The notes under the pieces were generated by a model. It ran no database searches. It was not told the DNA's origin and saw nothing but the letters and a program-made list of their open reading frames with translations. The translations under genes were made by a program, and so were the position numbers. From contig NZ_CP017298.1 of NCBI RefSeq assembly GCF_001746855.1, forward strand, positions 1,753,463-1,788,040: a stretch of DNA of 34,578 bases, given 5' to 3'. Numbering within the stretch: the first letter of the stretch is position 1; every line of letters begins with the position of its first letter. This document shows, in pieces, positions 14,300 to 21,198 of the stretch. The DNA is from Pauljensenia hongkongensis (GTDB lineage: Bacteria > Actinomycetota > Actinomycetes > Actinomycetales > Actinomycetaceae).

Positions 14300-15580
14300 A
14301 TGGATGACGCGAACAGCCCCGCCTCCTCCGCGCGCGTTCTCTACGCGCACCTGCCTGGGGGCGCCGGCTTCCGGGCCGACGCGCTCACAGGGGAACCGGA
14401 GGCGCGCCTCGACTGGAAGAGCGCCTGGGGGGACGAGGACGCCGACCAAGGCACCGTGTTCTCCTTGGCGCACAGCGGGGCGCCCGGTGGCGGGGGCACG
14501 CGCGTGGGCGACTACCGGGTGGTCCCCGTGCTCCCGTCGGAGGGGTTCGGGTCCCAGGAACTGGCGGAAGTGACGAACGACTTCAACGCCACCGTCAGGG
14601 CCCTGGCCGAGAACCCGGTCGCCCTGCCCGTCGCCTTCGACGACTACGGGCGCCTCCGCTTGGTCGCCCACCGCAGGGAGGGCGAGGACTTCCTGCGGCT
14701 CAGCGTCTACTCCACCTCTGCGGCCGTCCACGCCGACCTCGAGCGGGCCGGGCCGCTGTTCATCATCAGGCACGGGGCCAGCGTCATCAGGTTCCTCGAC
14801 GAGCACTCCGAGCGGATCCTCTTCGTCTCCGTGGACCCCGCCTCCTGCCTCCGGCCGATCGAGTTCCCGGCCGGCCTGCCCCAGTACTTCGCCACAATGC
14901 CGCCGCCGCGCCGCGCGGACCGGCGGGAGGAGGGCACCGGATGGGGGGCCGGGGCCGCAGGGGAGGGCCCGACGCCCACCGGGTTCGTGCTCGACCTGTC
15001 CGACGACTGGGTGCGCGTCGACCTCACAGTAGGCGCGGAGGAGCTCAGGGCCAGGGTGGACGACCTCATCGCCGAGCAGATGCGGCAATGGCCGACCACG
15101 ATGGGCTGGCTGCGGGAGCGCACGCGAGGCTGGCTCCAGCGCACCTGCCTCCAGGCCAAGTCCAGCGGGGGCGTGGAATTCGCCGTTCTCCTGAACTCGG
15201 CGAAGCGCACGGAACCGGCGCTGACCCTCGTCAACTACTGGCTGGCCCTTCCCAGGACCTCCGACGGGCCGCTGGTCCACGTGCGCGACTTCCTGGCGGA
15301 AACAGCCGACGATGACGACGAGATCGCGGTCATCGAGACGCGGGCGCGCCGCCTCCTGCGCTCCGTCCGCGTGCGGCCCGCCGCCCGGCGCGGGGGCGCG
15401 GTCCCCGAGCAGGAGATGCTCCTCGTCGACTACTGGATCGAGGTGCCGGGCGACCCCGCCTCCGCGGCGCGGATCGTGTTCACCAGGCCTGGCGCGGACT
15501 CGCGCGACGGGGTCGTCGCCCAGTGCGACGCGATCGTCCGGTCGGCGCGGTGGGACGCCCCCGGGGCGGGGCCCGCTTGA
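14300..15580 (+). CDS. SseB-like N-terminal domain protein with second alpha/beta domain
   Basis: A protein of 426 residues, ATG at 14300, AAGGTGG upstream, 9 bases after the preceding stop, so it is the last gene of the toxin operon. Residues about 75-195 (ENPVALPVAFDDYGRLRLVA, LRLSVYSTSAAVHADLERAG, ILFVSVDPAS) resemble the SseB N-terminal domain found in many actinobacterial toxin neighbourhoods. Residues about 220-426 form a second domain (LDLSDDWVRVDLTVGAEELR, WLRERTRGWLQRTC, EFAVLLNSAKRTEPALTLVN) that looks like the LpqN/DUF1795-type proteins seen next to T7SS genes; this second assignment is tentative. No signal peptide. It may be a chaperone, adaptor or immunity factor for export of the toxin; that is inference. 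Confidence 0.65.
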   Translation: MDDANSPASSARVLYAHLPGGAGFRADALTGEPEARLDWKSAWGDEDADQGTVFSLAHSGAPGGGGTRVGDYRVVPVLPSEGFGSQELAEVTNDFNATVRALAENPVALPVAFDDYGRLRLVAHRREGEDFLRLSVYSTSAAVHADLERAGPLFIIRHGASVIRFLDEHSERILFVSVDPASCLRPIEFPAGLPQYFATMPPPRRADRREEGTGWGAGAAGEGPTPTGFVLDLSDDWVRVDLTVGAEELRARVDDLIAEQMRQWPTTMGWLRERTRGWLQRTCLQAKSSGGVEFAVLLNSAKRTEPALTLVNYWLALPRTSDGPLVHVRDFLAETADDDDEIAVIETRARRLLRSVRVRPAARRGGAVPEQEMLLVDYWIEVPGDPASAARIVFTRPGADSRDGVVAQCDAIVRSARWDAPGAGPA

Positions 15581-15620
15581 CGGGAGCGGGGCCAGGGGGG
15601 CCTCGGCGCGCCCCGCCCCG

Positions 15621-15633
15621 TAGACTGTGCCCA
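15621..15633 (+). promoter_or_regulatory. -10 element of a leaderless nucleosidase transcript
   Basis: TAGACT at 15621-15626 is followed by 6 bases and then the ATG at 15633, with no ribosome binding site. This is the usual geometry of an actinobacterial leaderless promoter. No convincing -35 is seen. Confidence 0.45.
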
Positions 15634-16388
15634 TGAGCGAGAACCTGAGTTTCCCCGGGCGCGTCCGTGCCGACGCCGTCATCCAGTGCGCCATGGACAT
15701 GGAGGCCGCGCCGCTGCTCCACCTCCTCGAACCCATGGGCGACGAGGAGACGCCCCGCGCGGTCCACGCGGGAGCCCCCGGGCGCCACGTGCAGCGCTTC
15801 GCCCTCGGCCTCATCGACGGGCGCACGGTCCTGGTCGTCACCTCCGGGATCGGCGAGGCGAACGCCGCTGCGGCCACCGCCCGGGCCCTGGTGCTCGTCG
15901 ACGCCCCGATCGTGATCGCCGCGGGGACCACGGGCGGCCTCGCGCGCGACATCAACGTCGGCGACATCGCAGTCGGCGTGAGCGCCGTCTACGGGCAGGC
16001 CGACGCCACTGCCTTCGGCTACGCGCTGGGGCAGGTCCCCCGGATGCCCGTCGACTACTCCTCCTCCGAACGCGCCGCCGCCAGGTGCGATGCCCTGGCC
16101 GGCCTCGTCGACCACCCGGTGCGGCTGGGGCGGATCGTCTCTTCGGACTCCTTCTGCACCGAGCAGGTGGCCGAGCCGATGCGCCAGCGCTTCCCCGACG
16201 CCATGGGCGCGGACATGGAGACGTGCGCGATCGCCCAGGTCGCGTGGAGCTGCGGCGTCGATTGGATCTCGCTGCGCGCAGTGTCCGACCTGTGCGGCCC
16301 GGGCGCCGACCAGGCCTTCCACATGGACGGCGAACGCGCGGCCGCCCACAGCGCCGAGGCCGTCCGCGCCTACCTGGCCCTGCTGTGA
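15633..16388 (+). CDS. 5'-methylthioadenosine/S-adenosylhomocysteine nucleosidase family protein
   Basis: A protein of 251 residues of the purine nucleoside phosphorylase/MTAN fold. Family segments are VIQCAMDMEAAPLL at the N-terminus (cf. AMEEE in MTAN), TSGIGEANAAAAT, AGTTGGLARDINVGDIAVG, VSSDSFC, and MGADMETCAIAQVA with the substrate-binding Met-Glu. The catalytic Asp is in LRAVSDLCG. The enzyme would cleave the N-glycosidic bond of 5'-methylthioadenosine, S-adenosylhomocysteine or a related nucleoside; exact substrate is not readable. The ATG at 15633 is preferred over a GTG two codons earlier because a -10 element places the transcript start at the ATG. The phosphatase gene follows after 14 bases and is probably co-transcribed. 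Confidence 0.88.
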   Translation: MSENLSFPGRVRADAVIQCAMDMEAAPLLHLLEPMGDEETPRAVHAGAPGRHVQRFALGLIDGRTVLVVTSGIGEANAAAATARALVLVDAPIVIAAGTTGGLARDINVGDIAVGVSAVYGQADATAFGYALGQVPRMPVDYSSSERAAARCDALAGLVDHPVRLGRIVSSDSFCTEQVAEPMRQRFPDAMGADMETCAIAQVAWSCGVDWISLRAVSDLCGPGADQAFHMDGERAAAHSAEAVRAYLALL

Positions 16389-16402
16389 GGGGGGCGGGTG
16401 CG

Positions 16403-16900
16403 ATGCGCGTCCTCATGGTGTGCACCGGCAACATCTGCCGGTCGACGATGGCCCACCAGGTGCTCGACGAGGCCGTGGCGGCCGCCGGGCTCTCCGGCGC
16501 CGTCCGCGTGGACTCCGCGGGCGTGTCCGACGAGGAGCACGGCAACCCCATCGACCCCCGTGCCGCCCGAGTGCTGCGCGCCCACGGGCACGGCGTCCCC
16601 GACCACCGCGCCAGGCAGGTGCGGGCCAGCGAGCTGGCCGACTGGGACCTGGTCCTGGCGATGACGTCGTCGCACTACGCGGCGCTGTCGCGGCTGCGCG
16701 ACCGCGCCCGCCCCGGCGGGAGGGCGCCGGAGATCCGGATGTTCCGCGACTTCGACCCCCAGTGCGCGCACCTGCCCGAGGGGCCCGGCCGGGACAAGGA
16801 CCTGCCCGACCCCTGGTACGGGGACTACGGGGACTTCGTGGACACCCTGGCCGTCATCGAGCGCTCCACGCCGGTGCTGGTCGACTACGTGCGCCGTTAG
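16403..16900 (+). CDS. Low-molecular-weight protein tyrosine phosphatase
   Basis: A protein of 165 residues with the N-terminal signature VCTGNICRS, i.e. the CX5R phosphate loop with nucleophile C7 and R13. The general-acid Asp lies in the loop DLPDPWYGDYGDF. Length and order match cytoplasmic or secreted LMW-PTPs of actinobacteria (PtpA-like). The loop is followed by T rather than the more usual P (RSTMA rather than RSPMA), a tolerated variation. The ATG at 16403 follows a G-rich stretch 14 bases after the nucleosidase stop. Substrate unknown. Confidence 0.93.
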   Translation: MRVLMVCTGNICRSTMAHQVLDEAVAAAGLSGAVRVDSAGVSDEEHGNPIDPRAARVLRAHGHGVPDHRARQVRASELADWDLVLAMTSSHYAALSRLRDRARPGGRAPEIRMFRDFDPQCAHLPEGPGRDKDLPDPWYGDYGDFVDTLAVIERSTPVLVDYVRR

Positions 16901-17025
16901 GGCGTGATGTGTGATTTGTGGGTGGACCCGCCGTTCGGGGCAGGGTCGGGTCGGCGGCACTTCCGGCGCCGGCCACCGGCTCGCACAGCACGCCCCGGGC
17001 CCGCACGGGCGTTCGTGTTCGCGTC

Positions 17026-17127
17026 TGCACCACTTGGGCACCGCCCGCACCACTTAGGGCCCCGACACGCCGGGACAACCAGGGCCCACAAGAACCCAAG
17101 TGGTGCAACGGAGCGCTAAGTGGTGCA
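17026..17127. repeat. Four-copy TGCACCACTT inverted-repeat cluster
   Basis: Forward copies lie at 17026-17039 (tgcaccacttgggc) and 17046-17060 (cgcaccacttagggc). Reverse copies lie at 17095-17107 (cccaagtggtgca) and 17115-17127 (gctaagtggtgca). Copy 1 pairs with copy 3 (TTGGG form) and copy 2 with copy 4 (TTAG form); forward copies and reverse copies are each about 20 bases apart. The two-forward/two-reverse plan repeats that seen at 5840-6023 with an unrelated sequence. Confidence 0.8.
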
Positions 17128-17273
17128 GCGGCGCGCGAAGCCGCGCAACCGCGGGCGAATCCCGCAGCACGGCGCACGAAGCCGCCCAAAGAACCGACAA
17201 CGAACCGTGCGCACAGCCCCTCCCCACAACCGCTCACACGAAGAACCGGAACCAGACAGCACGGCCTAGTCGG

Positions 17274-17380
17274 GCACGCACACAAGGGAGATGATTTACG
17301 AAACATACTGCGCACACAACGGCTTGATTCCGCCCTTGTGCGCAGTCGTATGTTGCGTGATCCCGGTCCTTGTGTGCGTA
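17274..17380. repeat. Nested imperfect palindrome downstream of the anti-sigma gene
   Basis: Inner arms AACATACTGCGCACACAA (17302-17319) and TTGTGCGCAGTCGTATGTT (17336-17354) pair with a three-base bulge. Outer arms ACGCACACAAGGG (from 17275) and CCTTGTGTGCGT (to 17380) pair around them, and the bases between the arms pair partly. The whole can fold as one hairpin of about 100 bases. It may be a bidirectional terminator or a degenerate miniature element; there is no U-tract. Confidence 0.6.
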
Positions 17381-17402
17381 GAACGGGGCTGTGCGGCGCC
17401 GT

Positions 17403-18158
17403 CTAGACTGCGCCCGATTGCCCGTCAGACGGTCGTCCCCCGTTCCAGGTGGGCGCGGTTGTGGGGGAGGGCGCCCCGTCCGAGGTGGGTCCGCTGTCCG
17501 GTGTGGGCGCCCCTCCCGGGGCGGGCGCCGGGTCCGGGGCCCCGACGCGCAGGACCACCAGGGGCTCGCCCGTCGGCTGGGCGGACCCGCCCTGGGGCTC
17601 GAAGGTCAAGAAGATCTCACTGCCCGGCTGGGGCATGATGTCAACGAAGGAGTAGTCCCCGCCCCGCCGCTCGTAAACGCCCAGGGATTCGACGGTGCTT
17701 CCGTGGCGCGCCCACACCTGCATCACCTGTCCCTCGGGTGCCCGCAGCGCCGAGGGCGTGGTGATCGCGGTCATCCCCATTTCCGGCGACCAGGTGAGGG
17801 TGACAACGTGCCCGTCGGGCATGGTGTCGGTGGAGCGCCGTACGTCTTGCGCCTGGTTGAGGGCGGCGTAGTGACTGGTGGACTCCATTGAGGTCATCGT
17901 GGTCCACCGGCCCACGCCGATCCCCGCTGCGAAGAGCGCGACCGCCGCAGCCGCCGCGGCGAAAACGCGCGCGAACAAGGGGATGACCCTCCGGCCGCGC
18001 GCAGGAGCCTCCTCGGGGGCCTGCGGCCACTGTTCCTGCTCGACTTCCTCGATCGCGGCGAGGAGGTCGTCGCGCACGTGTGCCGGCGGTTCAATGGGGG
18101 CGAGGGAGGCGGCGAGGTGGGCAGCGATCTCGTCGTCGTCGAAGATGTGGTCGCTCAT
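17403..18158 (-). CDS. rskA: Anti-sigma factor, RskA-like
   Basis: A protein of 251 residues starting MSDHIFDDDEIAAHLAASLA. The cytoplasmic N-terminal domain (1-75) lacks the HxxxCxxC zinc motif, as in RskA. One membrane segment lies near 78-105 (FARVFAAAAAAVALFAAGIG). The extracytoplasmic part contains GHVVTLTWSPEMGMTAITT and GEIFLTFEPQGGSAQPT-type RskA C-terminal sequence (here GSEIFLTFEPQGGSAQPT), followed by a Pro/Gly/Thr-rich tail. It should hold the adjacent ECF sigma factor at the membrane until regulated proteolysis releases it. Its start codon overlaps the sigma stop codon (ATGA), so the two are translationally coupled. Confidence 0.9.
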   Translation of the reverse strand: MSDHIFDDDEIAAHLAASLAPIEPPAHVRDDLLAAIEEVEQEQWPQAPEEAPARGRRVIPLFARVFAAAAAAVALFAAGIGVGRWTTMTSMESTSHYAALNQAQDVRRSTDTMPDGHVVTLTWSPEMGMTAITTPSALRAPEGQVMQVWARHGSTVESLGVYERRGGDYSFVDIMPQPGSEIFLTFEPQGGSAQPTGEPLVVLRVGAPDPAPAPGGAPTPDSGPTSDGAPSPTTAPTWNGGRPSDGQSGAV

Positions 18159-18715
18159 CGTTCCTCCAAGAAGGTGCGCAGGCGGGCGAGGGCCTGGCGG
18201 ATCGTGCTTTTCACGGTGCCGAGCGGCAGTCCCGTCGCATCGGCGATCCTCGAATGGCTCAGTCCCCCGAAATACGACAGGAGGATGACGGTCTTGTGCG
18301 GCTCCCCCAGGGAGCCGAGCGCGCGGCGGACGTCTCCGCCCGCAATGCGGGACTCCGCCTCCTCCGCCGTCTGGTCCCAGTCCACGTCCGGGGGCGAGGC
18401 GAGTTCGCGGTCGCGCGCCGCCTGGGCCGAGCGCACCCGGTCGATCGCCCGCCTGCGGGCGATGGTGGTGAGCCAGGCGCGGACGCTGCCGCGACCGGGG
18501 TCGTAGGAGGGGGCGCGCCTCCATACGTGGAGGAACGTGTCCTGCAGGACCTCTTCTGCTTGAGCACGGTCCTTGAGGACGCAGCGGATGAGCGCGAAGA
18601 GCGTGGGCGCCCAGGCGTCGTAGAGCCTCGCGAACGCCCGCTTGTCCCCTTCGGCGACCAGTTGCAGGTCTTCGCGGCCCAGGTCGCGTGGCGCGGTATC
18701 AGTCACGGTGCTCAT
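18155..18715 (-). CDS. sigK: ECF RNA polymerase sigma factor, SigK-like
   Basis: A protein of 186 residues. Region 2 spans about 15-85 (FARLYDAWAPTLFALIRCVL, AEEVLQDTFLHVWRRA, VRAWLTTIARRRAIDRVRS) and region 4 about 120-180 (VILLSYFGGLSHSRIADATG, LGTVKSTIRQALARLR). The ATG at 18715 was chosen because an upstream extension to 18805 is Arg/Pro-rich and not sigma-like. It is followed by an overlapping rskA-like gene and preceded by dipZ 86 bases upstream on the same strand, without a visible promoter between, so the three probably form one operon. The sigK/rskA/dipZ grouping parallels the M. tuberculosis SigK regulon, which includes dipZ, mpt70 and mpt83. The SigK subtype is inferred from this context. 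Confidence 0.88.
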   Translation of the reverse strand: MSTVTDTAPRDLGREDLQLVAEGDKRAFARLYDAWAPTLFALIRCVLKDRAQAEEVLQDTFLHVWRRAPSYDPGRGSVRAWLTTIARRRAIDRVRSAQAARDRELASPPDVDWDQTAEEAESRIAGGDVRRALGSLGEPHKTVILLSYFGGLSHSRIADATGLPLGTVKSTIRQALARLRTFLEER

Positions 18716-18801
18716 GGTAGAGGGCCGTGGCGCCCGGCGCCGGGCGGGGTCTCCGCCGGGGCGGCGCCGCGAAGGCCACCTGTTCCTCCGCGGCCACGCC
18801 G

Positions 18802-20541
18802 TCACCCGAAGGTGAAGGAGTAGAGCGCCAAACCCTTGCTGGCCGTGACGGTGAGCAGCCCTGAGGACTCAGTGTCCCTGTTCACCAGCGTCATCGAGTT
18901 CGGGGTGCCGCTCACATGCTGGGTGTGGGTCTGGCCGTCCATCTCCCAGGTGAGGTCGCCCTCGCCCGAGACCACCAGGTCCACGCGGCGCCCGCGCCAC
19001 ATGAGGCGCAGTTCCGCCTCGTCGTCGGCGGGGCTGATCGACTGGGCGCCGATGGTCCACCGCCCCTGCAGGGCGAAGCGGTCCGCGCCTAACGAGGCCG
19101 GGGCCGCGTAGTCGCGCGTCCCCGCGGAGTAGGCCTCCGTCCCCGCGAAGCTTGCTGCACGTTCGTGGCCCAAGTAGGTCTCAGGCGTGCGGTGAAAGGC
19201 CACTCCTTCGACGCCGTCGTCGGTGAAGAGCGGGTCGGGCAGCGCGTTGCCCTGGTCGGCCAGGAGCTGGCGGATCAGTGACTCCAGGGTCGCCTCGCCG
19301 CCCTCTCCGAAGTGCGTGTAGCGCAGTTGCCCGTGCGCGTCCGCCAGGTACTGGGCGGGCCAGTAGTGGTTGTCGAAATCCGTCCAGGTCTCCAGGTCGG
19401 AGTCGACGGCGATCGGGTAGGTGATGCCCAGCTTGTCGCCCCCGGATTGGACGTTCGCGGTCTCCTTCTCGAAGGCGTACTCGGGGGAGTGGACGCCGAT
19501 GACTTGGAGCCCGTAGGGGCGGTACGCCTCGTAAAGCCTTTCGATCCCGGGGATGGAGCGCTGGCAGTTGATGCACGAGTACGCCCAGAAGTCGACCAGG
19601 GTCGCTCCACTGCCCTGGGGGGCCGCCTCGCCGTCCGTGTTGAGCCACGCGGTGGGTTTCAAGGAGGGGAGCGCGCCGCAGTCCGCCAGGGTCGTCGCGC
19701 CGTCGACGCAGGCTGAGCGCTGGCCTCCGCCCCTGCTCAGACCCGGATCGGCGCTGCGCTGCAGCGCTGACGTGTAGTCGGGCAGCGCCCTTTGGAGAAC
19801 GGCGGGCAAGTCGGTGACGATCCCGGCGGCCAACGCCAGGACGGTGGCGCCCGCGGCGATGCGCACGCGCCGCTGGTGGCGGCTGAACGCGGAGACGCGC
19901 TCGGTGAGGCGGCGCCCCGCTAGGGCGAAGGCCAGGAGGGGGATCGCTGTGCCCGCGGCGAAGGAGAGCGCCAGGGCCACGGTGTCGGCCCCGATGCGGC
20001 CGGTGGAGCCGGCGACGCTCACCGCCGCCAGTACGGGTCCCGCGCAGGGCACGTAGGCGGCGCCGAGGACGATGCCCAGGCCGAAGCCGTTGGCCCCCGT
20101 GTGCTTACCGGCCTTGGAGAATGCGGCGAAGGGCTTCTCCAGGACGTGCATGAACCGTGGGACGATCATGCCCACGCCGATGAGAACCAGCAGGACCACC
20201 CCGGCCCACCGGATGAAGTCCTGGGGCAGGTGGAGCGCCGTGAGCAGTGTCGAGCCGAGCAGCGTGAATGCTGTGAAGCTGAGGACCAGTCCCGCGACGA
20301 CCTGGTAGGGGCGCCATTTCGAGGGGGCGCGGGGCGCTGGCCGGGTCGCGCGGTGGTCTTCCTGTGCGCTGGCAGTCCCCCCGAGGGAGATGCCGGTGCC
20401 CGGTGCAACAGCGAAGGAAGGGGAGGGGCGCGCTGAGGCGGCGCCACCCGCCATGAAGATGACGGGGAGGACGGGGAGGATGCACGGGGAGATGCCCGTG
20501 ATGAGGCCACCGAGGAATCCGATGAGGACCAGGGTTGTCAT
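18802..20541 (-). CDS. dipZ: DipZ: CcdA-like membrane protein fused to thioredoxin-like domain
   Basis: A protein of 579 residues. Residues 1-265 are a CcdA/DsbD transmembrane domain with its redox cysteines C20 (GISPCILP) and C166 (YVPCAGPVLA). Residues 310-430 are an extracytoplasmic TlpA/AhpC-type thioredoxin fold with active-site C323-I-N-C326 in FWAYSCINCQRS. Residues 440-579 form the beta-rich DipZ C-terminal domain. The protein carries electrons across the membrane to extracytoplasmic thiol or methionine partners. A His/Arg/Ala-rich stretch at 40-75 enlarges the first loop. The ATG at 20541 follows AAAGGAG. A putative ECF promoter lies just upstream. It probably leads the dipZ-sigK-rskA operon, giving sigma autoregulation. 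Confidence 0.93.
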   Translation of the reverse strand: MTTLVLIGFLGGLITGISPCILPVLPVIFMAGGAASARPSPSFAVAPGTGISLGGTASAQEDHRATRPAPRAPSKWRPYQVVAGLVLSFTAFTLLGSTLLTALHLPQDFIRWAGVVLLVLIGVGMIVPRFMHVLEKPFAAFSKAGKHTGANGFGLGIVLGAAYVPCAGPVLAAVSVAGSTGRIGADTVALALSFAAGTAIPLLAFALAGRRLTERVSAFSRHQRRVRIAAGATVLALAAGIVTDLPAVLQRALPDYTSALQRSADPGLSRGGGQRSACVDGATTLADCGALPSLKPTAWLNTDGEAAPQGSGATLVDFWAYSCINCQRSIPGIERLYEAYRPYGLQVIGVHSPEYAFEKETANVQSGGDKLGITYPIAVDSDLETWTDFDNHYWPAQYLADAHGQLRYTHFGEGGEATLESLIRQLLADQGNALPDPLFTDDGVEGVAFHRTPETYLGHERAASFAGTEAYSAGTRDYAAPASLGADRFALQGRWTIGAQSISPADDEAELRLMWRGRRVDLVVSGEGDLTWEMDGQTHTQHVSGTPNSMTLVNRDTESSGLLTVTASKGLALYSFTFG

Positions 20542-20570
20542 GATGCTCCTTTCGTGTGGTGCTACTCCTG

Positions 20571-20597
20571 ATTCGTCGTGGTCGCAGTCGTGGATCA
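20571..20597 (-). promoter_or_regulatory. ECF (SigK-like) promoter of dipZ
   Basis: On the minus strand TGATCC (20597-20592), 15 bases, then ACGAAT (20576-20571). The expected start site is about 23 bases before the dipZ ATG, leaving room for its AAAGGAG ribosome binding site. The same bipartite motif with the same spacing is found at the divergent lipoprotein promoter. The -10 half resembles CCGAAT, which is how I recall the M. tuberculosis SigK -10 element. Confidence 0.65.
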
Positions 20598-20633
20598 GCG
20601 GATGTTGTGTGTTGTATGTCACTGATGGCTGGG

Positions 20634-20660
20634 TGATCCGTGGCGTTGTTCGCGCCGAAT
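20634..20660 (+). promoter_or_regulatory. ECF (SigK-like) promoter of the Met/Asp-repeat lipoprotein
   Basis: TGATCC (20634-20639), 15 bases, then CCGAAT (20655-20660). The predicted start is about 45 bases before the ATG at 20711, which has AGAAGGAA upstream. It is arranged divergently from the dipZ promoter within the same 169-base gap, and both share TGATCC-N15-(A/C)CGAAT. Confidence 0.65.
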
Positions 20661-20710
20661 AGGAGGGTGAAGGCGCTAACGGAGCGCCCGTCAACAGAAG
20701 GAATCACGCA

Positions 20711-21025
20711 ATGAGTATTCGCCGCGCGGCTCTGGCAGCTGCCCTGTCCGTCGTCTTCGCCGCTGGTTTGGCGGCCTGTGGGAACTCCGCCAACGACAAG
20801 ATGGAGAACCCGTCGTCGCCGTCGATGACGCAGGACACGAAGATGGAGAACTCGATGTCGGGCGATGGCATGAAGGGGGGGATGGACGACGGGAAGATGG
20901 ACGACGGCAAGATGGACGACGGCAAGATGGACGACGGCAAGATGGACGACGGGAAGATGGACGACGGGAAGATGGACGACGGCAAGATGGACGACGGGAA
21001 GATGGACGACGGGAAGGAGGGGTAG
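20711..21025 (+). CDS. Lipoprotein with nine MDDGK repeats (MxKDx-like, possible metal binding)
   Basis: A protein of 104 residues. The signal peptide MSIRRAALAAALSVVFAAG ends in the lipobox LAAC, so the mature protein is lipid-anchored at C23. The mature chain starts with a Met/Asn/Ser-rich stretch and then nine perfect MDDGK repeats (20882-21016 in DNA) before ending EG. It resembles the small penta-peptide MxKDx repeat proteins known in other bacteria. Regular Met and Asp residues suggest metal (copper, calcium) binding or a methionine-oxidation sink. That fits the divergent dipZ gene and the shared ECF promoter motif, but is inference. Confidence 0.85.
   Translation: MSIRRAALAAALSVVFAAGLAACGNSANDKMENPSSPSMTQDTKMENSMSGDGMKGGMDDGKMDDGKMDDGKMDDGKMDDGKMDDGKMDDGKMDDGKMDDGKEG
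20882..21016 (+). repeat. Nine 15-base in-frame tandem repeats (MDDGK)
   Basis: Units ATGGACGACGG(G/C)AAG start every 15 bases from 20882 to 21002. They differ only at the third base of the Gly codon, so the array is young or homogenised and could change length by slippage without shifting frame. Confidence 0.95.
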
Positions 21026-21061
21026 CAGTAGGCCGCGGCTCGGGGCGTCCCAGAATCCCAA

Positions 21062-21097
21062 GGGCGGCGGGCTGATCCATGTGATGTCCCGCCGCCC
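21062..21097. terminator. Possible stem-loop terminator after the lipoprotein gene
   Basis: GGGCGGCGGG (21062-21071) and CCCGCCGCCC (21088-21097) form a perfect 10-pair stem with a 16-base loop, 36 bases after the lipoprotein stop. There is no U-tract, so it is a GC-hairpin terminator at best; it could serve both the lipoprotein gene and the convergent sir2 gene. Confidence 0.5.
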
Positions 21098-21198
21098 AGG
21101 GCCCATCGATGGGCGCTGGCGGCGCAGTGGGGCGAGCGGGTGCTGTTGCGTGAGTCAGCGCTGTGGGCACCGGGTGCGAAACTGCCTCACGCCGCCAC

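Larger units (their letters stand above)
16901..17402. other. Gene-free intergenic region with inverted repeats
   Basis: About 500 bases between two convergent genes. I see no gene. It holds a four-copy inverted-repeat cluster (17026-17127) and a roughly 100-base imperfect palindrome (17274-17380). The latter is less GC-rich than its surroundings and may end transcription from both sides. Confidence 0.7.

Noticed and set aside
13145-15967. Long minus-strand open frame of 940 codons opposite the third paralogue and the SseB-like gene
   Set aside because: Antisense shadow with low-complexity protein; the plus-strand genes have good ribosome binding sites and conserved paralogy.
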